Part shown: one piece after another, positions 22,926-32,411 of the stretch
Numbering within the stretch: position 1 is the stretch's first letter
How the letters are laid out: each line of letters begins with the position of its first letter
NCBI GenBank assembly: GCA_018136815.1
Contig: CM030939.1
Span: forward strand, 4,085,419-4,149,418
DNA from: Isochrysis galbana
Lineage: Eukaryota > Haptophyta > Isochrysidales > Isochrysidaceae
Direction of reading: 5' to 3'
DNA length: 64,000 nucleotides
Made by a program: the position numbers and the translations under genes
Notes under the pieces: generated by a model
Databases searched by the model: none
Told to the model about the DNA's origin: nothing
The model's input: only the letters and a program-made list of their open reading frames with translations

Positions 22926-23040
22926 ATTGACACGCGCGCGCACACGCGCATACGCGCACACATGCACGCGCACACATGCACGCGCACACGCGCACACATG
23001 CACGCGCAATCGCGCGCACGCGCGTGCGCGTCCTACGCCC
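22926..23040. repeat. Alternating purine-pyrimidine CA/CG microsatellite
   Basis: About 110 bp of mixed CG, CA and CATG dinucleotide steps (cacgcgcgcgcacacgcgcatacgc and similar) follow the family A insertion directly. Long alternating CG/CA tracts can adopt left-handed Z-DNA. Confidence 0.85.
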
Positions 23041-24700
23041 TGCGCCCTACGCCCCGCAGCGCACGCAGAGCCACATGCGCCGCTACGCGGCTACACACGG
23101 CGCTGTCACGAGTGGCGAGTGGCGAGTGGGCGAAACCCCCTTACAAACACGGTACCTAAAACGGAAGGGGTTTGAAACACGGTAAAAACGGGCTGTTTTT
23201 GGCCCTCGTAGAAACACGGTAAACACGGGTTTCCCACCTAGGGTGCCTGGTGCCTGAGAGGGGGGCGCGAGGCACCCCCCCAAGCTGAACTAAGTATAAA
23301 CTTAGTTGACACACACCGGACGAGCCATGCACCAACTGCGCATACGCGCACACCCCCATCGCGGGGTAGGGGGTAGGGGCTCCACACAATCTCCGCCACG
23401 GACCACAGCACTAAGAACTTCGGTTATACTCACTCACACAACAAGAAAACTCCGACGGGAGGAGGGAGGGAGGGGGGGGGGGGGGGGGGGGGGGAGAGGG
23501 AGAGAGAGGTGGGGGATGGGGGGGGGGGGTGGAAGGGCACAGACGGGGCACCCGCTCGCTACGACACTCCTCGCGAGACAACCGCGTCGAACTTTCTGGA
23601 GGGGCGGGTTGCTCGTTGGGTGAAGGGGGGTGAGGAAGTGAGGAAGCTGATGGAAGGGTTGCGGTGTGGTTGGATTCAGGCGGTTGGCGAGGGCGGTGGT
23701 CTGGGCCTCCGGGTCTATGTATCCTAATGCATCTCGTGAATCGGTGGGGGGGGGGGGAACTGTCCGAGACGGATCGACCACGTCTGACTCCGCCGGGTGA
23801 GCCGCGCTGAGCGTCTCGGTGGCGGCGGCGGCGGGGGGGGAGGGGGGGGGGGCCTCGTTCCCCCCCCGCCCCCCCCCCCCCCCAGCCCACAGGCACAGCG
23901 GGAGAGAGAGAGAGAGGAGAGTTTGTGCGATCTGAGGCGATCCTCCCGCCTGCCCCTTCCTCCCCCCCCCCCGCCCTTCCAACGGTCCCCCCCCCCCTCC
24001 TTCCCCCGGCAGAACTGGCGTCTCTCCCCCCCCCCCGGCCCCTTTCCCTCCCCCCCCCCCCGCGGCCGAGCGGGCGAGCGCCGTGCCGGCGCCCCCCCCT
24101 CCCCCACCTCCCCACACCTCCCCCCCCCCCCCCGCCCCCCCGCCCCTCGCGCCGAGCTCGCGGCTGGGCCGCCGGCGTCTTGGGGAAAGGGGGGGGGGTG
24201 CCCTCTCTCCCTCTCCCTCCCTCCCCCTCCCTCTCTCTCTCCCTTTTCTCCGTCTCCTCTTTCTTTTTTTCAGCTCTCCTCGAACCCCCTCACCATCGAT
24301 CTTCCCGCGCTGGGACAGGCCGACCGCCCCATGTACCAAAGTCTCGCTCGGCCATCTATCTCGGTGAAACGGGGCGGTTTCCCTTATCAACGGAGGGCGG
24401 AGCTGGGCAGGCGGCAGAGCGCGCCTTCTCTTTTCTCTCGCGCTCTCTCTCTCTCCTCTCCCTCTCTCTCCCCCTCGCCGTCTCGCTCCCTCTCCCCTCC
24501 TCTCTCCTCTCCTCCTCTCCCTTCCCCCCTTCGCAGCTCTCCTCCTTCTCACAGCTTCTCTTCTCGTGATCTCATTGTTCTTCCCTCTCTCCCGACCCTA
24601 CTCCCTCGGCACCGCTGCCCCTCCCCCCCTCGAGCTTAACGCCCACACGGCACTCTCTGAGTTTCAAGCCTCGCCCTTCCCTCCCACCTGGCTCCCTCTC
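23041..24700. other. Low-complexity region upstream of the MYB gene
   Basis: At 23287-23303 lies the palindromic CTAAGTATAAACTTAG terminus typical of the B repeats. From about 23455 to 24560 the plus strand passes from long G runs (for example 23466-23494 and 23519-23530) to long C runs and then to CT-rich tracts. Open frames here on both strands are compositionally trivial (poly-Gly, poly-Pro, poly-Arg) and are not accepted as genes. The CT-rich end may serve as 5' untranslated or promoter sequence for the MYB gene. Confidence 0.7.
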
Positions 24701-24710
24701 CCATCCCCCG

Positions 24711-25911
24711 ATGCGCTCCGAGCCGACCCATGTGATTGCGATGGCCCAGCCGCCACCATTCTTCCAGTCGCTCGCCAGCTGCATGGCTCCACCCATCAAG
24801 AAGCCGCGCGCAGTCCGGGACGTTCCGTTTGGCGCCTCTCCCCCGCCACTCTCAGAGGAGGAGCACACTCCAGAGGCTTCCGAGCCGATGTACCCGATCA
24901 GCAAAGGGAGCGCGTCCGCGTGGATCCCCGTCGCCCACGCCACCGTCCTCCCCGCGATCGTCCACCCCACCATGCCTGTCATCGGGGCGCTCGAAGGCCA
25001 GCGCAGCAGCCAGAACTCCTTCGACTCGAGCCATCTCTACGAGGACGATGATGAGGACCCGAGCAAGAAGCGCCGGCGCAAGGTGCGCGCCGCGCCCGGT
25101 CCAGCTAGAAGGCGCGCGCTACGATCTTTGACGCCAAAACACCGCGCCCACTGCCTCCCGCTGCTCGCCGTTGAGCGCTCTTCCTCCATGATCTCCGCAG
25201 ATTGTGTGGAGGGAGTATGAGGACCTCATCATCCTGTCTAGCGTGCGCAAGTTTGGGACACAGTGGCCGCTCATCGCAAAGGAGCTTCCGACCCGCACTC
25301 CCGATGCGGTGCGCAATCGGTGGCACCGGCTTCAGCAGACACATCTCCTCACAGACGCCATGCACCAGAAGCGCGTGCGTGAAGCAGCAGGGGCCCTTCT
25401 CCTTGCTTCCGGCTGGCCCGGTCTACCAGATGACATCACGCTCGAGACAAAACCGACCACAGAGAAAGCCAGCACCTGCATCAAAGGCTCTGACCATGGC
25501 CGGGCGATGTGGACGCCAGAAGAGGACGCGCTGATCGAGGAGGGCGTGCGACGCTACGGCTGCAGATGGAGGCAGATTGCAGCCGCCCTCCCTGGCCGCT
25601 CCGACTCGTCTGTGCGCAACCGCTGGATGAGGATGCTCAAGGACAAGGAGCATGCCAAGGCACACACTGACGGGCTTCAGCAGGATCAATCGACTGCAGC
25701 CGAGGACCAAGATGGTACCCTCTCATCCACGCGATCCCTGGCCTATCTGCCTCCGAACGAGATGCTCGCTGCACGTATTGCGGACGCACAACCGCCAAAC
25801 GCCAAGCCCGAGTCTTCCTCGGACGAGTCCGCCATGACCGAGGCGGTTGCCGAGCATGTTGACCACCAGCACGCCGCTCGGCCTGTTCTCCCGCTCGGTC
25901 CGACAAGCTGA
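24711..25911 (+). CDS. Two-repeat MYB/SANT DNA-binding protein, two exons
   Basis: Exon 1 is 24711-25082 and exon 2 is 25201-25911. The 118-bp intron starts GT and ends CCGCAG, both exons are in phase 0, and the product is 360 residues. Residues 1-117 are Pro/Ser-rich and acidic, ending in a KKRRRK nuclear localisation-like cluster at the splice site. The first MYB repeat follows at once in exon 2, with tryptophans spaced by 18 residues (WREYED ... QWPLIA ... NRWHRL). The second repeat is classical (MWTPEEDALIEEG ... RWRQIAAALPGR ... VRNRWMRML). The C-terminal 95 residues look unstructured. It should act in the nucleus as a sequence-specific transcription factor. The targets are unknown, and a link to the PKS genes is only positional. 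An ATG at 24741 is an alternative start. Confidence 0.85.
25083..25200 (+). other. Intron of the MYB gene (GT-AG)
   Basis: The donor follows an AAG codon (aag|gtgcgc) and the acceptor is ctccgcag|att. Removing it joins the basic cluster directly to the first MYB repeat in frame, which supports the call. Confidence 0.85.
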
Positions 25912-26465
25912 TTCAGGAGGTCCACATCCAGAACCTCTAACATGGAGATGGGGCGCGACTCCATGCATCTCCTGTAACTTCACTTCAATCTTCTTAGCAT
26001 CCACCAACATCGTCCATGTCACCCCCAGCATGTGCACTCGGACTTTACATGTGAAGTATGAGTTTTCGGTGCTTGTCGACCTCCGATGCGTCTTTCCATG
26101 CGTTTTCGGGTGCGTGGTCTTTCCTCCAACTTATGTACATGTATGTGCTTGTCGGAAATGTGCCCTCCTTGATCATAGTTAAGGCAAGAGTCCCTCTTCA
26201 CGATTTGTCTTGGCGTCGGGAATCTGCGCTTTACACGCGATCTGCGATATATGTGGGTGCATTGTCTGTGTCTATTGTGACTGTGTTCTCGTCGGCACAA
26301 CGCCTCGACTTCCTTGGTGTACAGAATAGACGTCGCCAGGGGCCCGTGGTGCAGTCGTGTGTTGTAGCTAGAGCTAGCTGTGCATGCGTGTGATGTGCAG
26401 GTGCCGTCTGTGGTTCTGCCGTTGGACGCCGTGTTGCACCTTGTGTGGAGTAGTGTGGTGGCCGT
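25912..26465. other. 3' flank of the MYB gene, nothing recognised
   Basis: The 550 bp after the MYB stop contain no repeat, RNA gene or convincing frame that I can see. Some of it is presumably 3' untranslated sequence. It ends at a poly-A run (26466-26474) that marks the edge of the next repeat. Confidence 0.5.
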
Positions 26466-26467
26466 GC

Positions 26468-26700
26468 AAAAAAAATTAATGTTATATCCTAGCCAACCCC
26501 ACTAACTAATTGGACACAACTTTTCCGTCCCGGAATCCCGCCATGCCTGACGAGCCAGGTGTCCAAGTGCCAAGTGCTACCGGGGGGGGGGGGGGGGGCA
26601 CTGCCCCCTCCCCTCGATATTCGTCCTCCCCCCAGTGCACGCACCGACCCCGCGCACCCCAGCACGTATTTTCCTCGAGTCCACGCTGGGGGAAAACCCC
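26468..26700 (-). mobile_element. Family A retroposon-like element, copy 2 (inverted, partial)
   Basis: This is the reverse complement of the right half of copy 1 at 22573-22920. Shared landmarks are attaatgttatatcctagcc, ttggacacaacttttccgtcc and the aCCCCgcgCACCCCAGCACG stretch. Its terminus is a run of A at 26466-26474, equivalent to a T tail in the copy 1 orientation. Similarity fades near 26680, just before the family B insertion. Confidence 0.6.
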
Positions 26701-26718
26701 TGTTGTGGATCAAGTGGA

Positions 26719-27167
26719 TTAAATTGATTAAACCTTTTAATAGTCTCTCTCCCCTCTCCTGCAGGCACGCGCGATGGCGCGCCTGCGGCAGGCCTGCAGC
26801 TGCCCATTGGCGACCCTGGAGGCTCATGGAGGCCAGCTCAGGGGGCAGAGGAGGCTGGGGCTGGGCCCTGGCCTCCCCTGCCTCTCCCTCGCTGGCGCTC
26901 CTGAGCCTCAGGGGCCCCCACGCTGCACCTGTCTGCCTGTCGAACAGGGGGGGAGGAGGGGTTGGAGCAATGGGCTGGCCACGCCGGGCCAGGATGGGCG
27001 AATCAGGCGAGCCTGTCAGTGGGAGAGAGGGTCAGCAGGGCAGTGGCCTCCTGGCAAGCCATCAGGCGTGCCAGGAGGATGGGTGGTTCCTCCCCCATGG
27101 CGGGGGAGGAGTGGAGAGAGGGGGGGGCTCGTGCCCCCCCATGGGCGAGCTAAGTATAAACTTAGTT
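26719..27167 (+). mobile_element. Short retroposon-like element, family B, with 18-bp target duplications
   Basis: A perfect 18-bp direct repeat, TGTTGTGGATCAAGTGGA, lies at 26701-26718 and 27168-27185. The 449-bp element begins AT-rich (ttaaattgattaaacc), has a GC-rich body and ends in CTAAGTATAAACTTAGTT, which contains a 6-bp stem palindrome. The body closely matches 32690-33178, and shorter parts match 21590-21640, 23230-23305 and 61600-61680. No coding capacity is seen. Long target duplications argue for retroposition. Confidence 0.65.
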
Positions 27168-27229
27168 TGTTGTGGATCAAGTGGAGCTGTGGCTGTGGTG
27201 CGACTGGGTGTGAGTGGAGAATGAACTGT

Positions 27230-27730
27230 AACATGAGATGTAAGGCCCGACTGGAGCATGGGGGGGGAGCATGGGGGGTGAGCAATAGGGAGCCGAGGGA
27301 GCGTGCGGGGACGGGGCCGAAGACATGGGCGCACGCTCAGCCATCACGGGGTGTAGCAGCACGAGAACGGGGACGGAGGACGGACGAGGGGGCACAGGGA
27401 GCGCTCGAGCGGTGGCGCAAAGCGTAGTCAAGACACAGGGGGAAAACGTCACGCGCGGGGGGGGAAGGGAATCGCGCGGGAAAGAACTAGACAAAAGGGG
27501 GCCGGAAACTCAAGGAAGCACTCGGGGAGAGACGGGAGGGGAGAGAGGAGGGAGGGCTTCGGCGGGGGAGCCGGGGAGAGGAGAGGAGAGGGGAGGGGGG
27601 GCGGACCGATACGGGACGATACGGGAAGAAGGGGGTCTTGGGGCGCGGCGACGGAGAGGGAGTCGCGCGGGAAGACCTAAAATTGGAACAAACGAGGGGG
27701 AAGTGTACAAGGCCCCCCCCTTTACCCGCG
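27230..27730. repeat. Purine-rich low-complexity tract
   Basis: About 500 bp on the plus strand are dominated by G and A (gggacggaggacggacgagggg, gagaggagaggagagggga and similar). Apparent frames are repetitive Arg/Gly/Glu strings and are not accepted as genes. Confidence 0.6.
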
Positions 27731-27813
27731 ACACCCCCCCCGATGCGAGAGCCGGTGTCGGGGCGGCGCGCGCATCGCAGAAGGCGGGGAGAGGGGAGAC
27801 GGGGCCGAATGAT

Positions 27814-28230
27814 TCAGGCGGAGGCATGGGCCCAGGCGTTGGTGGCGTAGCGAACGCATGCATCGAGCTTGCGCTTGGGGAGCCACTTCGTCAGGAAATC
27901 GGCCGCCATGTGTTCTGTGCCGACGTGGCGGAGGGCGACTTCGCCGGCGGCGTCGCGCTGGAGGAGCGTGTGGTATCGGCGCATGAAGTGGCGCGCTCGA
28001 GAAGGGGCCGATCGCAGCGAGCCGACGCGCATGTTGGCGAGGTTGTCGGTTCCGATGAGGGTGGGGCCTTCGAGCGGGACGCCGATGGCGCGCAGGATCT
28101 CGCGCGCGTAGGAGACGCCTTCGGCGGCTTTGCAGGAGGCGATGGCTTCCGCCTCCATCGAGGAGTCGACGATGAGCGCGAGCTTCTTCGTTTGATGCGT
28201 GATGGCGCAATAAAAAATAATTACAACTGG
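27814..28230 (-). mobile_element. Ty1/copia LTR retrotransposon fossil, RNase H part
   Basis: The minus strand encodes the RNase H end of a copia polyprotein, with the landmarks DSSMEAEAIAS, IGTDNLANMR and HVGTEHMAADFLTKWLPK. Only this C-terminal part is recognisable. I see no matching LTR pair and no reverse transcriptase next to it. It is a broken remnant, not a whole element, and probably old. Confidence 0.8.
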
Positions 28231-28389
28231 GAATATCGGCGGCTGCACTGAGCCGCTGGCCGATGCCGCACGCCGACGCAGGTGAAGACGCAGGTGAAGA
28301 TGTCCCAGCAGGCCCTGCAGAGACCCCGGCAGAGCCCGGGGGCGGGCGGGCGGGTCATCTGAATCTGAGCGCCCCGGCTTGCATTAATG

Positions 28390-28690
28390 GTCATGTCTCG
28401 GGCCTAGGCTCCTTCAGACGGCGAAGGGGTAGCGTTGCGCACTCCCGGGGTTGCTGGAGTGCTGCAGCGGCAAACTGCGAGGATGCTGCTGAGGCCGTAG
28501 AGGTCGCCAGTCGAGCGCCCGAAGTCAGTGGTGTCGCAGATTTGGCAACCAATGGTGAGTCAGGCGCTCTCCGGCTGGGCTCCTTCAGAAGGCGAAGGCT
28601 TAGCGTCACGCATTCCCAGTGTTGCGGGAGTGGTGCAGCTTGCGAGAGTGCTGCAGCGACGAACGGCGTCGACTGTTGGTGCGGGCGGCG
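28390..28690. repeat. Diverged direct duplication of about 80 bp
   Basis: Two similar segments start ggctccttcagacggcgaagg (about 28409) and ggctccttcagaaggcgaagg (about 28579). Both continue through tagcgt..cgca.tccc.g.gttgc and gtgctgcagcg. No function or family is recognised. The surrounding 28240-29150 stretch has no convincing gene. Confidence 0.5.
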
Positions 28691-29346
28691 GGGGCGCGGC
28701 TTCGGCGAGAGTCTGGACGGCGACGTCGACGGCGGCGACGGCGGAGGGGAGGCTGGACCGGACGAGCGGAGGATTGCGACGCGTGGCGTCGGAGAGTAGA
28801 GACGAGGCTAGCTAGCGAGCTAGTGGAAGAGAGGGAGGATGAGAACGAGAGCTTCTTAGGTCCGAGGTAGACACGGGAGACTACAACGAATGGACTCAAA
28901 AAGTTGTGAGGGTACAGAACCACACAAACTAAACCAAACAGGGCGAAAACTAACCACACCTGGATGGACGGCCAGGCGTCGGCACCAGGGCAACTTAGCC
29001 ACGCGCAGACATGCGACAGAGGGGTCGGCACAACGAGGGCAGACCTCGCTGGGGCAGGCTTGATCCTTAGCTCCGCAGTGCTCTCCGTTATCAGCAAGTT
29101 ACGGTGCCCGAATACAGTTTCTGTCAGACGTAGATTCCCACTGAGCGTCACCCCTTGAGTGTCTAAACCACTGCTGTTGCGGATGTCCTCCTTAGGCGTA
29201 GACAGCTCAGGTAGTACCGATCCCTCCACGAGGTGAAGGATGGAGGTTTATGAATCTCGTCACGTGGTTCCTTTTGTGGCAGACTGTTCATCGTTTGCTG
29301 AAACAGTTCGTACTGATCGGCCGCACGTTGAGGAAGCTGTACACCA

Positions 29347-29565
29347 GCTAAATCAATCTGGAATTCCGTCGATACAGTTTGAGCACATCGCCTCCGAATT
29401 CGCGATCGGCGTGGTCCTGGATCACCCTCTTCGGCACCCGCTTCATGCGGAAGTGCAGCCCCTCGCGACCTTGGGCGTCCACGATATGGTCGCAGTACAC
29501 CTTCTTGGCGAGGAAGATGCTCTCGACCGCTTTGGAGGCTCGGTGCCCGCCATTGCGTGTCGTCT
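29347..29565 (-). mobile_element. Possible fossil of a large-DNA-virus family B DNA polymerase (C-terminal piece)
   Basis: A minus-strand stretch of roughly 70 codons contains FLAKKVYCDHIVD, then HFRMKRVPKRVIQDHA and FGGDVLKLY. This resembles the segment near the C-terminus of family B DNA polymerases of giant DNA viruses, usually written FLGKKxYID ... RMKGVP. It is short, broken and isolated, so I treat it as a fossil fragment. A chance resemblance cannot be ruled out without a profile search. Confidence 0.4.
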
Positions 29566-29655
29566 AGATCCGATCGTCGCATCGTCGGGGCAGTCCGTCC
29601 GCCGTCCGAGGGAGCAATGGCAGTGTCCCTGGTCCCTAGTGGCCCGTAGCCCTGC

Positions 29656-30202
29656 TAACCCCTTACAGAAAGACGGTCCAAAATCTCAGAAAGCTTGTTT
29701 GGAGAGATGGTTGACATGTACACATGTACACCAAAGCTTGCCGGAAAGCTTGTCCAATCTATGGTCGGAATGAGAATGGCACCAAAGCTCGATAAAGCTC
29801 GGTCGGGCCTTATTTATGGAAAGCTATTTATGGTACGTTCCCGTCCTGACTGTATGACAATACCTTCTTGTGCTACTCATCACACTTCCTACTCTATGAG
29901 ACTGTATGATAACTCTCCCCTCTCTAGCAGTGACAACTTGCGGCGCCGCTGCGCCTCTGCGCCTCTGCTCGCCTCTCGACTCTCGAGCTCGGGCCACGGG
30001 CCACGGCTCTCGACTTGCGCCTGCAGCGCGCGGACGCGCGGGGGCCTGGAGCCCGGGGGCCGAGCGCTGCGCGCCCGAAAAGCTTGCTCAAAGATGGCTT
30101 GCCACATCAGCAAAGCTTGCCATCTATCTAGCGCATCTAGATTGAGATTGTTGGCTTCAGCAAACCTTGCAACAATAGATGCCATCTTTCTGTAAGGGGT
30201 TA
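29656..30202. mobile_element. Non-autonomous hAT-type DNA transposon, 547 bp
   Basis: The element starts TAACCCCTTACAGAAAGAC and ends with the inverted copy (ctttctgtaaggggtta), giving a 21-bp terminal inverted repeat with one mismatch. It is flanked by a perfect 8-bp direct repeat, AGCCCTGC, at 29648-29655 and 30203-30210. An 8-bp duplication fits the hAT superfamily. There is no transposase frame. The inside holds several scattered copies of an AAAGCTTG-like motif. Confidence 0.75.
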
Positions 30203-30419
30203 AGCCCTGCCCATGACGATGACGAGATTGTGCCAGTGCCAGTGGCAGTGGCACCTAGCACCTACTGACTTTTATGGGTTAATCAAACCAATTCACACCG
30301 AGGCGCATGAAGCCAGCACAGGCGCGCGCGCTGTAAGGAGTAAGGAGTCCTTCTTTTGTTCGAACTTCGTTCTCCCTCCCTCCATTTTTGCTTTTTCCTT
30401 TGTACCTTTGTATGGTGTG

Positions 30420-30623
30420 CCTACATGTGAAACACAGGAACAGTGTTTTTTTTTCGGAGGCCCAAAACATAAAACATATGTTTTTCGCTGTTTTATTTCG
30501 GGCGGTAGCCCCCCCCCCCCCGCACATCTGTTTTTTACATTGTTTTTCTCTGTTTTTTTTCGACGGCAAAAAATACTGTTTTTGCTGTTTTATTTCTAAG
30601 TTTGACTGTGTTTCACATGTAGG
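30420..30623. mobile_element. Miniature inverted-repeat element (hAT-type), 204 bp
   Basis: The ends are perfect 18-bp inverted repeats, CCTACATGTGAAACACAG at 30420-30437 and its complement at 30606-30623. A perfect 8-bp target duplication, ATGGTGTG, flanks it at 30412-30419 and 30624-30631. The inside is T-rich with a poly-C run and a repeated gctgttttatttc. Intact repeats and duplication suggest a recent insertion. It lies about 365 bp upstream of the MsrB start. Confidence 0.8.
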
Positions 30624-30987
30624 ATGGTGTGTGTAGGCCGTGTAGTGATAATAGTGGTAGTAGTAGTAGTAGTTGTATCTCGTATCTCTATAAGGCATCT
30701 CAACCCACCCGAGCACAAGACTTCTGTTTAACCTGAGTTGTTTCATAGAGGCTTATGTATTCTGAGGGGTGACGTCGTCGTCGTCGTTGGACCGTCATTG
30801 GCTTGTCGCGCTAGCTAGCACTCAATGGTTACTCTGATCTACTAGTACATTGTTCTACTCACAGCCACTGGGCCCAAAATGAGTTGGGCTAAACAACTTA
30901 TTTGCCTCCGTGCGAATCAACGGAAATAGAACTTTCGACCAAATCTTTCCTCTTCCGCCTCGGGGCGGCCCCTCGTCGGCGCCGGCC

Positions 30988-31443
30988 ATGATGAGCCGCA
31001 GCAAGGTGGAGAAGAGCGACGCGGAATGGAAGGCGGAGCTGCCCGCTGACGTGTACCAGATTCTCCGCAAGAAAGGCACGGAACGGGCGGGCACAGGTGA
31101 GTACGACAAGTTCTATCCCAAAGCTGCGGAGGGCCACTTTGCCTGCCGCGGGTGCGGTGCACCGCTGTACTCAGCAGAGAGCAAGTTCAACTCAGGCTGT
31201 GGCTGGCCTGCGTTCGATAAGTGTTACAGCGATGCCATTAAGGTCGAGATCGACAGTTCTCTGGGTATGCGGCGCATGGAGATCCTCTGCAACACATGCG
31301 ATGGCCATCTAGGACATGTCTTTGAGGGAGAAGGCTTCACGCACACAAATGAACGGCACTGCGTGAACTCAGCCTCCATCAAGTTCGTCAAGGAGATGCC
31401 TTCTGGGATCTCCGAGAATCCGGTGCTCTCGGGTTCCTCCTAA
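30988..31443 (+). CDS. MSRB: Peptide-methionine (R)-S-oxide reductase, MsrB family
   Basis: The enzyme reduces the R form of methionine sulfoxide in proteins, repairing oxidative damage with electrons from thioredoxin. The product is 151 residues, the usual size for a single-domain MsrB. Both zinc CxxC pairs are present (CRGCGAP and CNTCDGH). So are the family motifs SGCGWPAF and GHLGHVFEGEGF and the catalytic cysteine in RHCVNSASI. The first in-frame ATG is at 30988, with a second directly after it at 30991. No targeting peptide is evident from this start, so a cytosolic enzyme is likely. The frame stays open upstream to 30910 without an ATG, which leaves room for a missed 5' exon. No intron is needed. 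It stands alone between mobile elements. Confidence 0.93.
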   Translation: MMSRSKVEKSDAEWKAELPADVYQILRKKGTERAGTGEYDKFYPKAAEGHFACRGCGAPLYSAESKFNSGCGWPAFDKCYSDAIKVEIDSSLGMRRMEILCNTCDGHLGHVFEGEGFTHTNERHCVNSASIKFVKEMPSGISENPVLSGSS

Positions 31444-31563
31444 AGACACAGCTGCACGCGTCCGTTAGTATATTACGCCAAATGGTATGCTTACCCTCAT
31501 TCTCTTTTCCGTCCCCACACAAAAGTCAAATACTCGTCAAATGTCCACTTCTTTTGTGAGATT

Positions 31564-32290
31564 GTGCAGAAATTAGCGATGCGCCAAGTCGGTCTGATAG
31601 CTCGCTCTATGGTGAAGTCGGGGGGTAGAAGGGGGGGGGGGGGAAGATTGTGGGAGCCACTCGGCCGGGGGCCGTCGTATTTTACAAAGAGATCTGTAGT
31701 AAGATGGATCAGGCGCAGGCCCTTCACGATAGGGAGTGGGATGCCCCAAGGATGTCCCCTCTCGCTGCTCATCTTCCTCCTTACGACTGAGGCACTCACC
31801 CGCGCCATAAATGGCGACCCCGACATACAAGGGGTCAACCTCAACGGGTACGACCTGAAGATTAGTCAGTTCGCCGACGACACACACGGCGCTCATCACG
31901 AGCGACTACACAAGTCTGAAGCGGGCCCTATTGTGGGTGCGGACGCACGAACGTGCCACGGGGGGCAAAACAAACGAAGCCAAATTTCAAGGAATCCGAA
32001 TGGGCTCGCAAAGGATCCGCAAACCGCCGTGGGACATGCGTAAATACAACCGCCGTGGGACATGCGTAAATACAACTGGATAGAGAACGATCAATACCTC
32101 ACCATACTAGGCGTCCCGTTAGTTAGGAGCCCCGGAGGCCCTCAAGCCCTTCTGGAAGAAACTCGCAGACAAGGTAGACAACAAGGCAGCGCGGCTGGCG
32201 CCCATAACGCGACACATGACCATATTCGGTAGGACCAACATAGCGAACTTTATAATATATGGCACACCACGCTACTGGGTGCAAACATTG
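31564..32290 (+). mobile_element. LINE (non-LTR) reverse transcriptase fragment
   Basis: The plus strand encodes the middle and end of a LINE reverse transcriptase. It includes GMPQGCPLSLLIFLL, then LKISQFADDT (catalytic Asp pair), and KTNEAKFQGIRMGS one frame over, so there is a frameshift just after the FADD motif at about 31885. Downstream are YLTILGVP and, in another frame, DKVDNKAARLAPI and FGRTNIANFIIYG. A perfect 26-bp tandem duplication at about 32022-32073 also disrupts it. It covers the RT motifs missing from the piece at 19861, so the two could belong to one family. It is a dead fragment. Confidence 0.8.
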
Positions 32291-32342
32291 TAAGGCTGTG
32301 AACATGATAGACAAATATCAAGATATTAGGCTATCTACCCAG

Positions 32343-32405
32343 CAAAAGCACTATCTCTATCTATCAAGATAGCGAAAGAGCACTATCTCTATCTATCAAG
32401 ATAGC
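32343..32405. repeat. Two copies of a 29-bp tandem repeat with a small hairpin
   Basis: The unit agcactatctctatctatcaagatagc occurs twice in a row. Its end CTATCTATCAAGATAG can fold into a short stem. Nothing links it to a gene. Confidence 0.7.
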
Positions 32406-32411
32406 TATGAT

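Noticed and set aside
23411-24639. Long open frames rich in Gly, Pro, Arg and Ser on both strands
   Set aside because: They are products of poly-G, poly-C and CT tracts with no domain or complexity expected of a protein.
27325-28251. A 308-residue plus-strand frame
   Set aside because: It is a translation of purine-rich low complexity joined to the antisense of the copia RNase H remnant.
28263-29229. Frames on both strands between the copia and polymerase fossils
   Set aside because: No recognisable domain; composition follows the GC-rich duplicated segments.
32343-32405. Short direct repeats as a CRISPR array
   Set aside because: There are only two adjacent units without spacers, and the genome is eukaryotic.
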